This document shows positions 1 to 8,265 of a DNA stretch of 64,000 bases, in pieces (position 1 is the first letter of the stretch; every line of letters begins with the position of its first letter). This DNA is from JAOTVV01 sp041602035 (GTDB taxonomy: Bacteria > Gemmatimonadota > Gemmatimonadetes > Gemmatimonadales > GWC2-71-9), in NCBI GenBank assembly GCA_041602035.1, contig JBFIHA010000015.1:5338-69337 (forward strand). Reading direction: 5' to 3'. The translations under genes and the position numbers were made by a program. A model generated the notes under the pieces. That model saw nothing but the letters and a program-made list of their open reading frames with translations. It did no database searches and was not told where the DNA came from.

Positions 1-2725
1 GCACCATGGCGAACCCGAGCGGCAGCCGAAGGCCGAATCCACCACTGCCGATGATGCTGCGCCCGTCTGTTGGGTCGTTCCACGCGCCGCCCGCGTCTAG
101 GAACAGCGCGCCCTGCACACCGGGGAACCGCACGGGCCCGAACGGGAAGCCCAGCGTCACGTAGTTGGTGATGGGAAACCGAAGCTCCTGATTCAGCAGG
201 AAGGCGCGCGAGCCACCCACGTTACCGATGCGGGGGTAGCCGCGGAGCCCCCAGGGACCGCCGATAGCCACGCGCCGCGGTCGGCTCCCGTCGGAGTAGA
301 ACCCGATTGCGCGCAGCGCGTACGCGGTCTGCAGCCCCAGCCGATGATACGTGCGGTAGTCCAGCGACACCTGCCACGAGTCGAACCGGCCGTTGCTGAG
401 GTCGTTGGTGATGCCCGCAGTAATGTTGGTGCGGGTGCCGTCGATGGGTCCGCTCGGCAGCCACAGCGAGTTGTCGTGCACGTAGCTGACATAGTTCGAC
501 GCCAGCCACCCCACGCGCCGTTGGTCGCCCTCGACGAACGATGCGAAGTCGAACCGATCGGAGTGCTCGAAGCGCAGCGCAGCCCCGATCCGTCGGAAGC
601 GGGACAACGGCCATCGGACGTCGGCGAACACGCCGTACGAGGTCTCCTCATAGAGCGCCGAGTAGTCGGCGCTGGTGAACAACCCGCGCAGGCGGAAGGC
701 ACCCACGCCCCAGTTCAACCGGCGCTTCCGGTTCAGGTAGAGCGCGGACGCGTTGATGTTGTCGATGAGGTTTCCGAAGTTTTGGGATTGGAACGTCGCG
801 GCCGTCACGTACAGCAGGTGATCGCTCAACAGATCGGAGAACTGCAGTACCATCCCCTGCACCGACCCAATCCCCGGAGCCACCAGGGCATCGCCGAGCG
901 CGAAGTCCAGATGGAGTCCCGGCTCGTACGGCAACGGTTCCGCGGAGGCATATGGCGATGCAGTGAGTTCCGGCCACCGCCACCGCGTCATGTCGATGCT
1001 GTCCGCCAGCGTGATGACCGCGCCGTCATCGAGTCCTACCCGCTCGGGAGGGGCGCGATACACCCGGAGCGTGAGATCGCCGAACGCGGAGAAGATGAGG
1101 CTGCCCTCCTCGGGGAGCCATTGCGGATCGAACACGCTCGTCAGCGTATTGCTCTCGCGCCGTCCCGTGCCGGTGGCGTCCACCGAATAGATGTCCGACA
1201 CGCCGAGTCGATCGGACGTGAAGTAGATCCGCCCGTCACGCGCCCACCGTGGCTGCTGGTCCCGCCACGCCCCGTACGTGAGATGTCGAATCGCCCCGCC
1301 CTCCAGATCCAGCACAAACAGATTCAGGGCGCCGTCCACACCATAGGACGTGCGATCCGAGCTGAACACGAGGGCGCCTCCGTCCGGGGCGAACGAGGGA
1401 TCCAAATCCTGGTACCGATCGTCCGAGAGCCGCTCCAGCCGCACGTTATCGAGCCACAGGCGGTACAGATCGGAATACCCGGCCTCACTCAGCCCGCTGA
1501 ACACCACACTCTCGCCGTCCGGCGCCCACGCCGGCGAGAGGATCGACACCAGGTCGGCAAACTGATAGCGGCCGACCACCTCCTGCTCGGCCAGATCCCA
1601 GAAGAAGAGGGCATCGCGGTCGAGGTACCGAGAGGAGAACACCACCACGCCCGTTCGCACGTCCAGCCGCGACGAGAGGCTGTGGAACGACTCGAATTGC
1701 GCCGACCGTTCGCCCTTCACCACGACGTCGCGATCCTTGGGCCGGTCCCACGAGCCGCGGTAGATGTTCATGTACCCGGTGCTCGGCGACAGAAACAGGT
1801 ACTGCAGCACGGAGTCGGGCGGGTGGCGAAACGCCACGGGCTTGACCGCTAGGTCGGCGATGGCCTCCGCGGCGACGCTCAGTGGGCGCCGGTTGGTGAT
1901 CTCGGGATAGTAGGTGCGCTGAAAATGGTAGCGCAGCGCGCTTTCCAATTCCTCGATCGGCACGCCGTAGACCGCCTCCACCGCCTCGTCGAATGTGGAG
2001 TACCGCCACAGGTCCCGGTACAGGACTTGGACCCGCCAGTCACCGTATTCGGCGGCGAGCCAACGGTGAATGGCTCCACCGATCGGGTAGACCACACCAC
2101 TCGTCACCAGCGACAGCCGTCGGAGGCTCGGCATCGTGCCGGCCACGGTCAGGTCCCTGAGCAGGGTCTCGTCGAGTGCGTCCTCGCCGGCTGACCAGAA
2201 CTCGGCGAGTCCCTCGGTCCACCACAGGGGGAGGGGCGGAATGCGGGAGCGGGGCGAGCGCACCCGCACCTCGGCGATCACGCTCAGCTGGAACGCATGC
2301 ACCAACTCGTGACGGAGCGTATGTCGGAACTCGAAGTAGTTGCCGTTGAAGGGGACGGCCACCCGCCGCTTCAAGAACTCGGTGACGCCGAGGATCCCTT
2401 CCGGCGGGATGAACGGCAAGATGTTGGTCTGCTCGAAATCGGCGTGCAGCGCGTAGATGATGACCGGGATCCGTCTCCGCGGCGTGTGCCCGAACTTCCG
2501 CTCGAGGACGTGCACGCTTTCCTCCGCGTACGCGAGCGCCAGTCTCGCGAGCTCGTCCTCTTCGGGGTAGAAGTACAGGTCCACGTGGTCGCCGCGAAGC
2601 ACCTGCCACTTGAAGTCGCGGTACTGGACCTTGTTCTGCCCGAAGTAGCCGAGCTGCGCATGGACCGGCGCCGTACCGGCGAGGAGCGCGATGGCGACGA
2701 TCGGGATCCAGCGGCCGCCCTCCAC
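1..2725 (-). CDS. Secreted peptidase-MA / TolB-like propeller / outer-membrane barrel protein (3' end outside window)
   Basis: The frame stays open to the window edge, so the C-terminus is missing. The GTG start at 2725 is chosen because GGAGG lies 7 nt upstream and the start follows the stop of the preceding gene by one base. An N-terminal signal peptide ends near Ala-Gln (APVHAQ). Residues 139-143 read HELVH, a zinc HExxH motif, followed by WWTEGLAEF, the pattern of the peptidase MA-like family. The middle carries at least four TolB/WD-like propeller repeats (for example WAPDGESVVFS, FAPDGGALVFS, WARDGRIYFTS). The last part is rich in alternating beta strands with an RGYP motif, like the BamA/surface-antigen barrel. 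The product is probably an outer-membrane-associated protease or sensor; the substrate is unknown. The gene is co-directional with the HEAT-cyclophilin gene and probably translationally coupled to it. Confidence 0.8.
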   Translation of the reverse strand, partial: MEGGRWIPIVAIALLAGTAPVHAQLGYFGQNKVQYRDFKWQVLRGDHVDLYFYPEEDELARLALAYAEESVHVLERKFGHTPRRRIPVIIYALHADFEQTNILPFIPPEGILGVTEFLKRRVAVPFNGNYFEFRHTLRHELVHAFQLSVIAEVRVRSPRSRIPPLPLWWTEGLAEFWSAGEDALDETLLRDLTVAGTMPSLRRLSLVTSGVVYPIGGAIHRWLAAEYGDWRVQVLYRDLWRYSTFDEAVEAVYGVPIEELESALRYHFQRTYYPEITNRRPLSVAAEAIADLAVKPVAFRHPPDSVLQYLFLSPSTGYMNIYRGSWDRPKDRDVVVKGERSAQFESFHSLSSRLDVRTGVVVFSSRYLDRDALFFWDLAEQEVVGRYQFADLVSILSPAWAPDGESVVFSGLSEAGYSDLYRLWLDNVRLERLSDDRYQDLDPSFAPDGGALVFSSDRTSYGVDGALNLFVLDLEGGAIRHLTYGAWRDQQPRWARDGRIYFTSDRLGVSDIYSVDATGTGRRESNTLTSVFDPQWLPEEGSLIFSAFGDLTLRVYRAPPERVGLDDGAVITLADSIDMTRWRWPELTASPYASAEPLPYEPGLHLDFALGDALVAPGIGSVQGMVLQFSDLLSDHLLYVTAATFQSQNFGNLIDNINASALYLNRKRRLNWGVGAFRLRGLFTSADYSALYEETSYGVFADVRWPLSRFRRIGAALRFEHSDRFDFASFVEGDQRRVGWLASNYVSYVHDNSLWLPSGPIDGTRTNITAGITNDLSNGRFDSWQVSLDYRTYHRLGLQTAYALRAIGFYSDGSRPRRVAIGGPWGLRGYPRIGNVGGSRAFLLNQELRFPITNYVTLGFPFGPVRFPGVQGALFLDAGGAWNDPTDGRSIIGSGGFGLRLPLGFAMV

Positions 2726-2726
2726 G

Positions 2727-4802
2727 TCATCGCCTCCGAACGGTGCGAATGCGGTCGCCCTGGGTGGTGCGTCGCAGTACCTCCATCCCTTCCTGGACCT
2801 CGCCGAACACCGTGTACGTCCCGTCCAGGTGCGGCTGCGGTCCGAGCGTGATGAAGAGTTGACTGCCGCCGGTGTCCGGGCCCGACAGCGCCAACCCGAC
2901 CGTGCCGGTGTCATACCGCCGCCGGTTCACCTCGTCGCGCAGCGCGAACCCGGGCCCGCCCCAGCCGTCACCGCGCGGGTCACCGCCCTGCACCACGAAG
3001 TCGGGAACCACACGATGCCAGGTGGTGCCGTCGAAGAAGCCTCGGTCCACGAGCTCGAGCACCGCATTGGCGGTCATGGGCGCATCGGCGGCGTAGAGCG
3101 CGATGACGACCGCCCCGCGCTCCGTGTCCAGGAGCAGGCTCGGCACCGTGCCGTTCCGTTCGGCCGGCAGGAGCAACGACCGGGCGATCGCACGGTAGTC
3201 ATCGAGATCCCTGCCCGTCTCAGCCGGGAAGGCCGGACCCCATCGCTGCGCCGCTACCGCGAGGTGGCGCTCCGCTGCTCGCCGCACCAAGTAATCGTCA
3301 CAGGTGGGAAATCGGGACAGGAATCGATCTTCGACCGTGTAGGCCGGTGTGGGGCCGAGGGCGGCGATGGCTCCCAGCGCCTCCACGATCGCGATGCGGG
3401 CGTCGGGAACGGGATCTCGCTGCGCCCGCGCGTATGCATCGACCAGCGCAGCGATCTCGGTCGGCGACGGCGCGTCACGCACCGCGCCCGCCGCGAGCGC
3501 TCGCACCACGGGGTCGGGATGGGACAAGAGCTCCGGCGCGAGTTCTCGCGCCCAGCTGCTGTCCGTGCGGCCCAACGCCGTGAGGGCCGCGCCCGCGACC
3601 CGCCCATCGGCATCGCCAAGCAGCCGCTCGAGCCACGCGATGGCCGTATCGCCGCCGAGCACACCGAGCGCCGAGGCGCCGGACGCTCGAAATCGCCAGT
3701 CCGAATCGGTGATCCACGCGGCTGCGCGCCGGATGGCCGTGCCGCGGTCCACGCGGGAGAGTCCCAGCAGCGCCTCGCGACGCATGGCGAACACCCGGTC
3801 GCGCTCCGACTCGGCCAACGCGCCCTGCGCTCCGGGACCACCCAGCCGGCCGAGGGCCGCCACTGCCTGGACGCGAACGTTGATGTCGGAGTCGCCAAGC
3901 CGATCGAGCGCCACGCCGGTTAGCGCCGGATCGCCGTAGGTCGCCAAGGCGTTCAACGCCTGGATACGCACGCCGGGGTTCTCATCGTCGGCGAGCCGGG
4001 CCACGACTTGCGCCACCGCCGAGCGTCCGAGATTGGCCGAATCGGCAAAGCTGGCCGTCAAAGCCCGCACGGCGACGGATCGAATCCGGGCATCGGTATC
4101 GTTGGTGGCGTTGAGCAGCACCCCACCGGCTTCTGGAATGCGCAGGCGCGCCAGCGAATAGATCGCGCGGCGTCGCACGTCGGGGGCGTCGAGCGACGCG
4201 AGTCGCCGCAGCGTGGCTCCCGGCGCCGCGGTCGCCAGACGCCACGCCTCACCCACGGCCTGCACCGCGATGGGCGCCGCGGCACCCGACTCGAGCCCAC
4301 TCGTGGCCTGCGTGAGCAGCTCGTCGATGGCGCGCGCCGCTTGGGCGCCTCCGATCATGGCGAGCGCCGTCGCGGCCTCGACCGCACCGCTCCCCGGCGA
4401 GCGCACAAGATCCAGCGCACGGTCGCGCAGCGGCGGCACCGCACTCGGATCACCGAGCAGGCCAAGGGCAAACGCGGCCACCTCCTGCACCGTGCTGTCC
4501 GTATCGCCGAGCAGCTCGACCAACAGCGGCGTGCCGGCCGTGGCCTCGATACGACCCACCGCCAGCGCGGCATGCCGGCGCACGACCGGGTCCGGGTGCC
4601 GAGTAGCTGCTTGGAACAGCGCTAGGTCGAAGCGGCGCGCGTCTTCCGCCGCCAAAATACCCGCGAGTTGATCGACGACCGCTTCGTCCTGGGCGCGGAC
4701 GGGGGTCGTGAAGGAGAGGAGAAGAACGAGGCTAGAGACGCACCGGATCGGGAACCGGTTCCAGCTTGGCGCGAACCTCCGGAGGGATCGTCGTGAGCAC
4801 AT
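2727..4802 (-). CDS. HEAT-repeat protein fused to a cyclophilin-type peptidyl-prolyl isomerase
   Basis: The protein has 691 aa. Residues 1-38 form a positively charged leader and hydrophobic segment ending TPVRAQ, a likely signal peptide for periplasmic export. About 45-520 is a chain of HEAT repeats (recurrent DPVVRRHAALAVGRI-like units). The last ~140 residues are a cyclophilin domain with FFDGTTWHRVVPDF, VQGGDPRGDGWGG, GGSQLFITLGPQPHLDG and TVFGEV, the canonical PPIase signatures including the active-site Arg/Phe/Gln. The likely role is proline isomerisation and folding of exported proteins, with the HEAT part as a client or partner scaffold (inference). The ATG at 4802 overlaps the upstream thioesterase gene by 71 bp; no later in-frame start keeps the signal peptide. 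Confidence 0.85.
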   Translation of the reverse strand: MCSRRSLRRFAPSWNRFPIRCVSSLVLLLSFTTPVRAQDEAVVDQLAGILAAEDARRFDLALFQAATRHPDPVVRRHAALAVGRIEATAGTPLLVELLGDTDSTVQEVAAFALGLLGDPSAVPPLRDRALDLVRSPGSGAVEAATALAMIGGAQAARAIDELLTQATSGLESGAAAPIAVQAVGEAWRLATAAPGATLRRLASLDAPDVRRRAIYSLARLRIPEAGGVLLNATNDTDARIRSVAVRALTASFADSANLGRSAVAQVVARLADDENPGVRIQALNALATYGDPALTGVALDRLGDSDINVRVQAVAALGRLGGPGAQGALAESERDRVFAMRREALLGLSRVDRGTAIRRAAAWITDSDWRFRASGASALGVLGGDTAIAWLERLLGDADGRVAGAALTALGRTDSSWARELAPELLSHPDPVVRALAAGAVRDAPSPTEIAALVDAYARAQRDPVPDARIAIVEALGAIAALGPTPAYTVEDRFLSRFPTCDDYLVRRAAERHLAVAAQRWGPAFPAETGRDLDDYRAIARSLLLPAERNGTVPSLLLDTERGAVVIALYAADAPMTANAVLELVDRGFFDGTTWHRVVPDFVVQGGDPRGDGWGGPGFALRDEVNRRRYDTGTVGLALSGPDTGGSQLFITLGPQPHLDGTYTVFGEVQEGMEVLRRTTQGDRIRTVRRR

Positions 4803-5151
4803 AATTCGAATCTACCGCCACCAGCGACGTTTGTGCCGTGGCGAGCAGGAGCCCGTCGTCGGACCGCTCGACCGCATAGCCGAACGAGACGCGGCGGCTT
4901 GCGACATCTCGTACCCAGCACCGCACGCGGAGAAGGTCGTCGAAGCGCGCAGCCTGGCGGAACCGCACCTGCGCGTCGACGACCGGGAGCTTCAGACCTT
5001 GTAGCTCCAACTCCCGGTAGCTTACCCCCCGGCGCCGCATGTGATCCGTGCGCGCGGCCTCGCACCACACCAAGTAGTGCGAATGATGGGCGACGCCCAT
5101 TTGGTCGGTTTCGGCATACCGCACGCGGAACTCGTACGCCGTGATATCCAT
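4732..5151 (-). CDS. Acyl-CoA thioesterase, YbgC/4-hydroxybenzoyl-CoA thioesterase hotdog family
   Basis: This is a 139-aa single hotdog-fold domain with the family motif RYAETDQMGVAHHSHYLVW near the N-terminus; the Asp in ETDQMG corresponds to the catalytic Asp of YbgC-type enzymes. It hydrolyses acyl-CoA to the free acid and CoA. It starts 25 nt downstream of the last microcompartment shell gene on the same strand, so it may be co-transcribed with the BMC operon. In that setting it could release CoA from acetyl-CoA, a job usually done by PduL-type phosphotransacylases (inference). Alternatively it is the ordinary Tol-Pal-associated YbgC; no tol genes are seen here. Confidence 0.85.
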   Translation of the reverse strand: MDITAYEFRVRYAETDQMGVAHHSHYLVWCEAARTDHMRRRGVSYRELELQGLKLPVVDAQVRFRQAARFDDLLRVRCWVRDVASRRVSFGYAVERSDDGLLLATAQTSLVAVDSNYVLTTIPPEVRAKLEPVPDPVRL

Positions 5152-5176
5152 ACTGTGAGCGCTGGTTTCGGTTCAG

Positions 5177-5449
5177 TCAGTTGGCGAGTGCGACCTCGTC
5201 CACCACCCCGACGATGACGGCTCGTACGGCGCCGGGATCGAGGCCGAGAATCTGTCGCGCGCCGTTGCCCTCGTCGAGGACGAGGACGGTATCGCCCGGT
5301 CCGGCCTGGGCGACGTCCACCGCGATATCGTACGTCCCGGACTCAGCGGCATCGAGATTCAGCCGATCCACCAACAGGAGACGGCGCCCCTCCAAGTGCG
5401 GAATCTTGATGGTGGCGACCACGGTCCCGACAACTTTGCCAATGTACAT
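5177..5449 (-). CDS. BMC-P shell vertex protein (EutN/CcmL family), copy 3 of the operon
   Basis: The 90-aa protein has the EutN/CcmL pentamer fold signature: an N-terminal GKVVGTVVATIKIPHLEG strand, LLLVDRL, the GPGDTVLVLDEGNGARQIL core and a closing AVIVGVVDEV. Such pentamers cap the vertices of icosahedral microcompartment shells. The ATG lies 2 nt after the stop of the preceding BMC-P gene. It keeps the GxGARQ loop that is most conserved in the family, unlike the neighbouring copy at 5452-5775. Confidence 0.93.
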   Translation of the reverse strand: MYIGKVVGTVVATIKIPHLEGRRLLLVDRLNLDAAESGTYDIAVDVAQAGPGDTVLVLDEGNGARQILGLDPGAVRAVIVGVVDEVALAN

Positions 5450-5451
5450 CG

Positions 5452-5775
5452 TCAGCCCGTACCGTGCGTGTCACGGTGCCAGATGGCCGTGGCGCCGCCG
5501 AGCCCGCGATCCATGCCGACGTGATCGACGAGACCCGTAATCGCGAGATCGACCGGAACGAAGACGATCGGGAGCGCCTGCGCTGCTTCGCGACTTCCCA
5601 CCACGAATACCAGATGGCCCGGTCCGGCCTGCGCGGTCGCATCGGCCGCCACCTGAGGATCACCGCGCGGCTCGCGAATCTCGTCGAGGGGCTGGACGAC
5701 GAGGAGTTTCACTCCCTCGAGCCCGTCATACTTGCTCGTGGCAACCACCGTGCCGATCACGCGAGCGAATTTCAC
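5452..5775 (-). CDS. BMC-P shell vertex protein (EutN/CcmL family), copy 2, with C-terminal extension
   Basis: The protein has 107 aa when started at the GTG at 5775, which overlaps the stop of the BMC-T gene as GTGA. The N-terminus ARVIGTVVATSKYDGLEG and core GPGHLVFVVG identify the EutN/CcmL family. The usual G(S/N)GAR loop is replaced by GSREAAQALP, and about 20 extra residues follow the VDHV strand, ending with a His-containing tail (WHRDTHGTG). The paralogue has therefore diverged and may occupy a distinct class of vertex or bind cargo (inference). Confidence 0.9.
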   Translation of the reverse strand: MKFARVIGTVVATSKYDGLEGVKLLVVQPLDEIREPRGDPQVAADATAQAGPGHLVFVVGSREAAQALPIVFVPVDLAITGLVDHVGMDRGLGGATAIWHRDTHGTG

Positions 5776-6389
5776 AACCGCTCCAGCACGCGCGCGCTGA
5801 ATCGGGTCGCATCGGACACGTTGGTCCACATGTCGCGGTGCAGCTGGGGGATCACCACCTTGCGAACCAACAGCCCCGGCCGTGGCAGCGCGCCGGCACC
5901 GAGGTCCACGGCGGCCTCGACGTCCGCCACCACGCCGGAGTACAGCACGATGCCCTTCCCACCCAGGCCGTCGGCGAGCCGCACTTCCACGAGGTGAACA
6001 GCGGCCCCCTTGATGCCTGCGTCGGCGGCGTGGATCGCTGCAGCCACTGTCGAGGTCTCGACGACCCCGAGCGCCTCCGTGACATCGGGCATGCGCCCGC
6101 CCCCGATCGCGTCCACTACCTCGGGGTGCACGTGCGGCAGGAACACGTAATCGAGCACCGTGTCCCCGCCCACGTCCCGTCCTGCCGCCAAGGATTCCTG
6201 CACTTCCGCCACGGTGCCACCGATGAGCACGAGGTACCGCCCGGGCTGCACCGTGCCCGCCTTCAGGATGTCGATCTCGGCCCGCTTGGCCATGGCGTCG
6301 GCCGCCTCGATGCCCACGGCGACGCTGCTGAAATCGACCAGGGCCAGCGCGGGCTCGATACTGCTGCGTGAGGTCGGCATTGTCGCCAT
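5772..6389 (-). CDS. BMC-T shell protein, PduT-like trimer, without the Fe-S cysteine
   Basis: The 205-aa protein has two tandem BMC domains: ALALVDFSSVAVGIEAADAMAKRA (about 17-40) and EALGVVETSTVAAAIHAADAG (about 105-125). The spacing and the C-terminal VIPQLHRDMW match PduT-type tandem-domain shell proteins. In PduT a pore Cys just before a Pro-Gly binds a [4Fe-4S] cluster; here the equivalent position is Gln48 (TVQPG), so no cluster is expected. The ATG overlaps the aldehyde dehydrogenase stop (TGATG); a GTG one codon earlier is also possible. The trimer probably forms a pseudo-hexameric facet tile with a central pore. Confidence 0.92.
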   Translation of the reverse strand: MATMPTSRSSIEPALALVDFSSVAVGIEAADAMAKRAEIDILKAGTVQPGRYLVLIGGTVAEVQESLAAGRDVGGDTVLDYVFLPHVHPEVVDAIGGGRMPDVTEALGVVETSTVAAAIHAADAGIKGAAVHLVEVRLADGLGGKGIVLYSGVVADVEAAVDLGAGALPRPGLLVRKVVIPQLHRDMWTNVSDATRFSARVLERL

Positions 6390-7861
6390 CACACGATCCG
6401 GAAGGAGTCCTTCAGCACACAGCGCCGAATGCGGCTGAAACTGATGGGGTTGGTGATCCCCTCCCCCGTGGGACTCGCAATGGTGAAAGAGCAGTAGCCC
6501 TCGCCGCCGTAGCCCAACCCGTCGAACGAGGCCCCGTTCTTGACGAAGATGCTGCAGTCGATCTCCCGAGCCATGCGGCTCAGATGATCGAGATGCTTGG
6601 AGTGCATGACCGCAGTGTGGCGGAATCCGTGCTCGGCGGCCTTGGCGAGGTCGATGCCTTCGTCGGCGTCACGCACTCGCACGAGCGGCAGGATCGGCAT
6701 CATCTGCTCGCTGAACACAAGGGGGTCATCCCGGTCAACCTCGACCAGCACGAGTCGTACCTCGTCTCCCGCCTCGATACCGATCTCCCGAAGCAGCACC
6801 GCGGCGTTCTTCCCGATGAACTCGGTATTCATCTTCCCGGGCCGACCGGTCGTCGGGGGGGCCGTGAAGATCACGCGTCGCAGCCGGTCCAGCTCGCGTG
6901 CCTCGATCTCCACGGCCCCGTGCCGGACCATGACCTGCTTCAACTCGTCCGCGATCGACGCCACCGCGAACACTTCCTTCTCGTCGGTGCACACGATGTT
7001 GTTGTCGAACGAAGAGCCCGCCACGATGTCACGTCCGGCCTGCTCGAGGTCGGCGGTCTCGTCCACGACCACGGGGGGATTGCCCGGCCCGGCACAGATG
7101 GCCCGTTTCCCGCTCTGCATGGCGGCGCGGACGACGCCGATGCCGCCCGTGACAGTCAGCAGGTTCACCTGGCGGTGGGTCATGAGCTGTTGCGCCGACT
7201 CGATGGTCGGTTCGGCGATCGCCGCCACGAGGTTTGCCGGCCCGCCCGCCTCGACGATCGCGTCGTTGATCAGCTGAACTGCGTGGTTGGAGCACTGCCT
7301 GGCGCCCGGGTGGGCGTTGAACACGACGGCGTTACCCGCCGCCACCATGCTCAGGCTGTTGCAGACCACCGTTGAGATGGGGTTGGTGCTCGGGGTGATC
7401 GATCCGATCACCCCGTAGGGGGCGAACTCGACCACCGTGAGCCCCCCGTCCCCGCTCCACGCGCCGGTCTCCAAGAACTCCGTCCCAGGAGCCTTGTTGG
7501 CATTGAGCAAAACCTTCTCGATCTTGTCCTCATACCGCCCCATTCCGGTTTCCTGCCACGCTTCGTACGCCAGTGGCTGCGCGTTCTCTCGGACCTTGCG
7601 CCGGATGTGGGCGATGATGTGCTCGCGCACGGAGAGCGGGAGATCGTGGAGTGCGCGGAACGCGTTCGCCGCGGCGCTCACCGCGCTCTCGACGTCGGCA
7701 AAGAGGTTCTCGCCATGACGAACCGCCGAAGCCGCCGGGGGTGGCTTCCGCCGAACGCCGACTCGCGCGGTCCGGTCCCCCGGCGGCGTGCGCTCGGCGT
7801 GGCGGAGCTCGGCATTCACGCGGTCGATGACCGCCTGAATCTGCTGGAGGTCCATGGTCAT
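6389..7861 (-). CDS. CoA-acylating aldehyde dehydrogenase of the microcompartment (PduP/EutE-like)
   Basis: The 490-aa enzyme oxidises an aldehyde (here probably acetaldehyde from DeoC) with NAD+ and CoA to the acyl-CoA. Visible signatures are EFAPYGVIGSITPSTNP, AGPGNPPVVVD and the catalytic Cys291 in FDNNIVCTDEKE, all typical of the PduP/EutE branch. Residues ~3-21 (MDLQQIQAVIDRVNAEL) form a short amphipathic helix followed by a Pro/Arg-rich linker (about 25-42), the layout of an encapsulation peptide. The start overlaps the upstream BMC-P stop as ATGA; a second ATG two codons later has better spacing to AAGGA. Confidence 0.95.
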   Translation of the reverse strand: MTMDLQQIQAVIDRVNAELRHAERTPPGDRTARVGVRRKPPPAASAVRHGENLFADVESAVSAAANAFRALHDLPLSVREHIIAHIRRKVRENAQPLAYEAWQETGMGRYEDKIEKVLLNANKAPGTEFLETGAWSGDGGLTVVEFAPYGVIGSITPSTNPISTVVCNSLSMVAAGNAVVFNAHPGARQCSNHAVQLINDAIVEAGGPANLVAAIAEPTIESAQQLMTHRQVNLLTVTGGIGVVRAAMQSGKRAICAGPGNPPVVVDETADLEQAGRDIVAGSSFDNNIVCTDEKEVFAVASIADELKQVMVRHGAVEIEARELDRLRRVIFTAPPTTGRPGKMNTEFIGKNAAVLLREIGIEAGDEVRLVLVEVDRDDPLVFSEQMMPILPLVRVRDADEGIDLAKAAEHGFRHTAVMHSKHLDHLSRMAREIDCSIFVKNGASFDGLGYGGEGYCSFTIASPTGEGITNPISFSRIRRCVLKDSFRIV

Positions 7862-8157
7862 CCGTCCTTCGCCTTGTCGTACGTCACCGTGCCATCGACC
7901 TCCACCGTATCGACGATGGCCATGATAACGCCGTCCACCGGGCGTTTATCGGTCATCTTGGTCTGGCGGGCGGAACTCCCCGTCGCATACAGGACGACCT
8001 CGCCGAGGCCGGCACCGACAGCATCGGCGGCGACAACGTATCCGCCCTTGTCCTTTCCGCGGACGTCCAGTTGCGTGAGCACGAGCAACTTGACGCCGTC
8101 CAAGGACGGCTCCTTGCGCGTCGCCACCAGCGTCCCGACCACTCTTCCTAGCAGCAT
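7858..8157 (-). CDS. BMC-P shell vertex protein (EutN/CcmL family), copy 1
   Basis: The 99-aa pentamer-forming shell protein begins LLGRVVGTLVATRKEPSLDG and continues with LLVLTQLD, GAGLGEVVLYATGSSARQT and VIMAIVDTVEVD, the full EutN/CcmL pattern including the GSSAR loop. It is separated from the BMC-H gene by 108 nt that contain a strong hairpin. It overlaps the aldehyde dehydrogenase start by 4 bp. Confidence 0.93.
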   Translation of the reverse strand: MLLGRVVGTLVATRKEPSLDGVKLLVLTQLDVRGKDKGGYVVAADAVGAGLGEVVLYATGSSARQTKMTDKRPVDGVIMAIVDTVEVDGTVTYDKAKDG

Positions 8158-8185
8158 AGACGACTCCGTGTCCGCCGCAGACGTC

Positions 8186-8212
8186 CCGCACCCACGGATG
8201 GCGTGGGTGCGG
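8186..8212 (-). other. Perfect 11-bp hairpin between BMC-H and BMC-P genes
   Basis: CCGCACCCACG (8186-8196) pairs perfectly with CGTGGGTGCGG (8202-8212) around a 5-nt loop, in the 108-nt gap downstream of the BMC-H stop. No T-run follows on the minus strand, so it is not a classical terminator. It could stabilise the 3' end of the upstream message or dampen read-through, giving more BMC-H than BMC-P (inference). Confidence 0.6.
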
Positions 8213-8265
8213 TGCGGCGCCGGCTGGCAATCGGACCAGCCGTCAGAGGTTTGCTCGCCGCGGCC

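Noticed and set aside
344..1852. Long plus-strand open frame (502 codons) opposite the protease-barrel gene
   Set aside because: Composition is Arg/His/Gln-rich without any family pattern; the minus strand here encodes a coherent secreted protease-barrel protein. It is a high-GC antisense artefact.
2691..3923. Plus-strand open frame (410 codons) opposite the HEAT-cyclophilin gene
   Set aside because: It is antisense to clear HEAT repeats and a cyclophilin domain, with no recognisable domain of its own.
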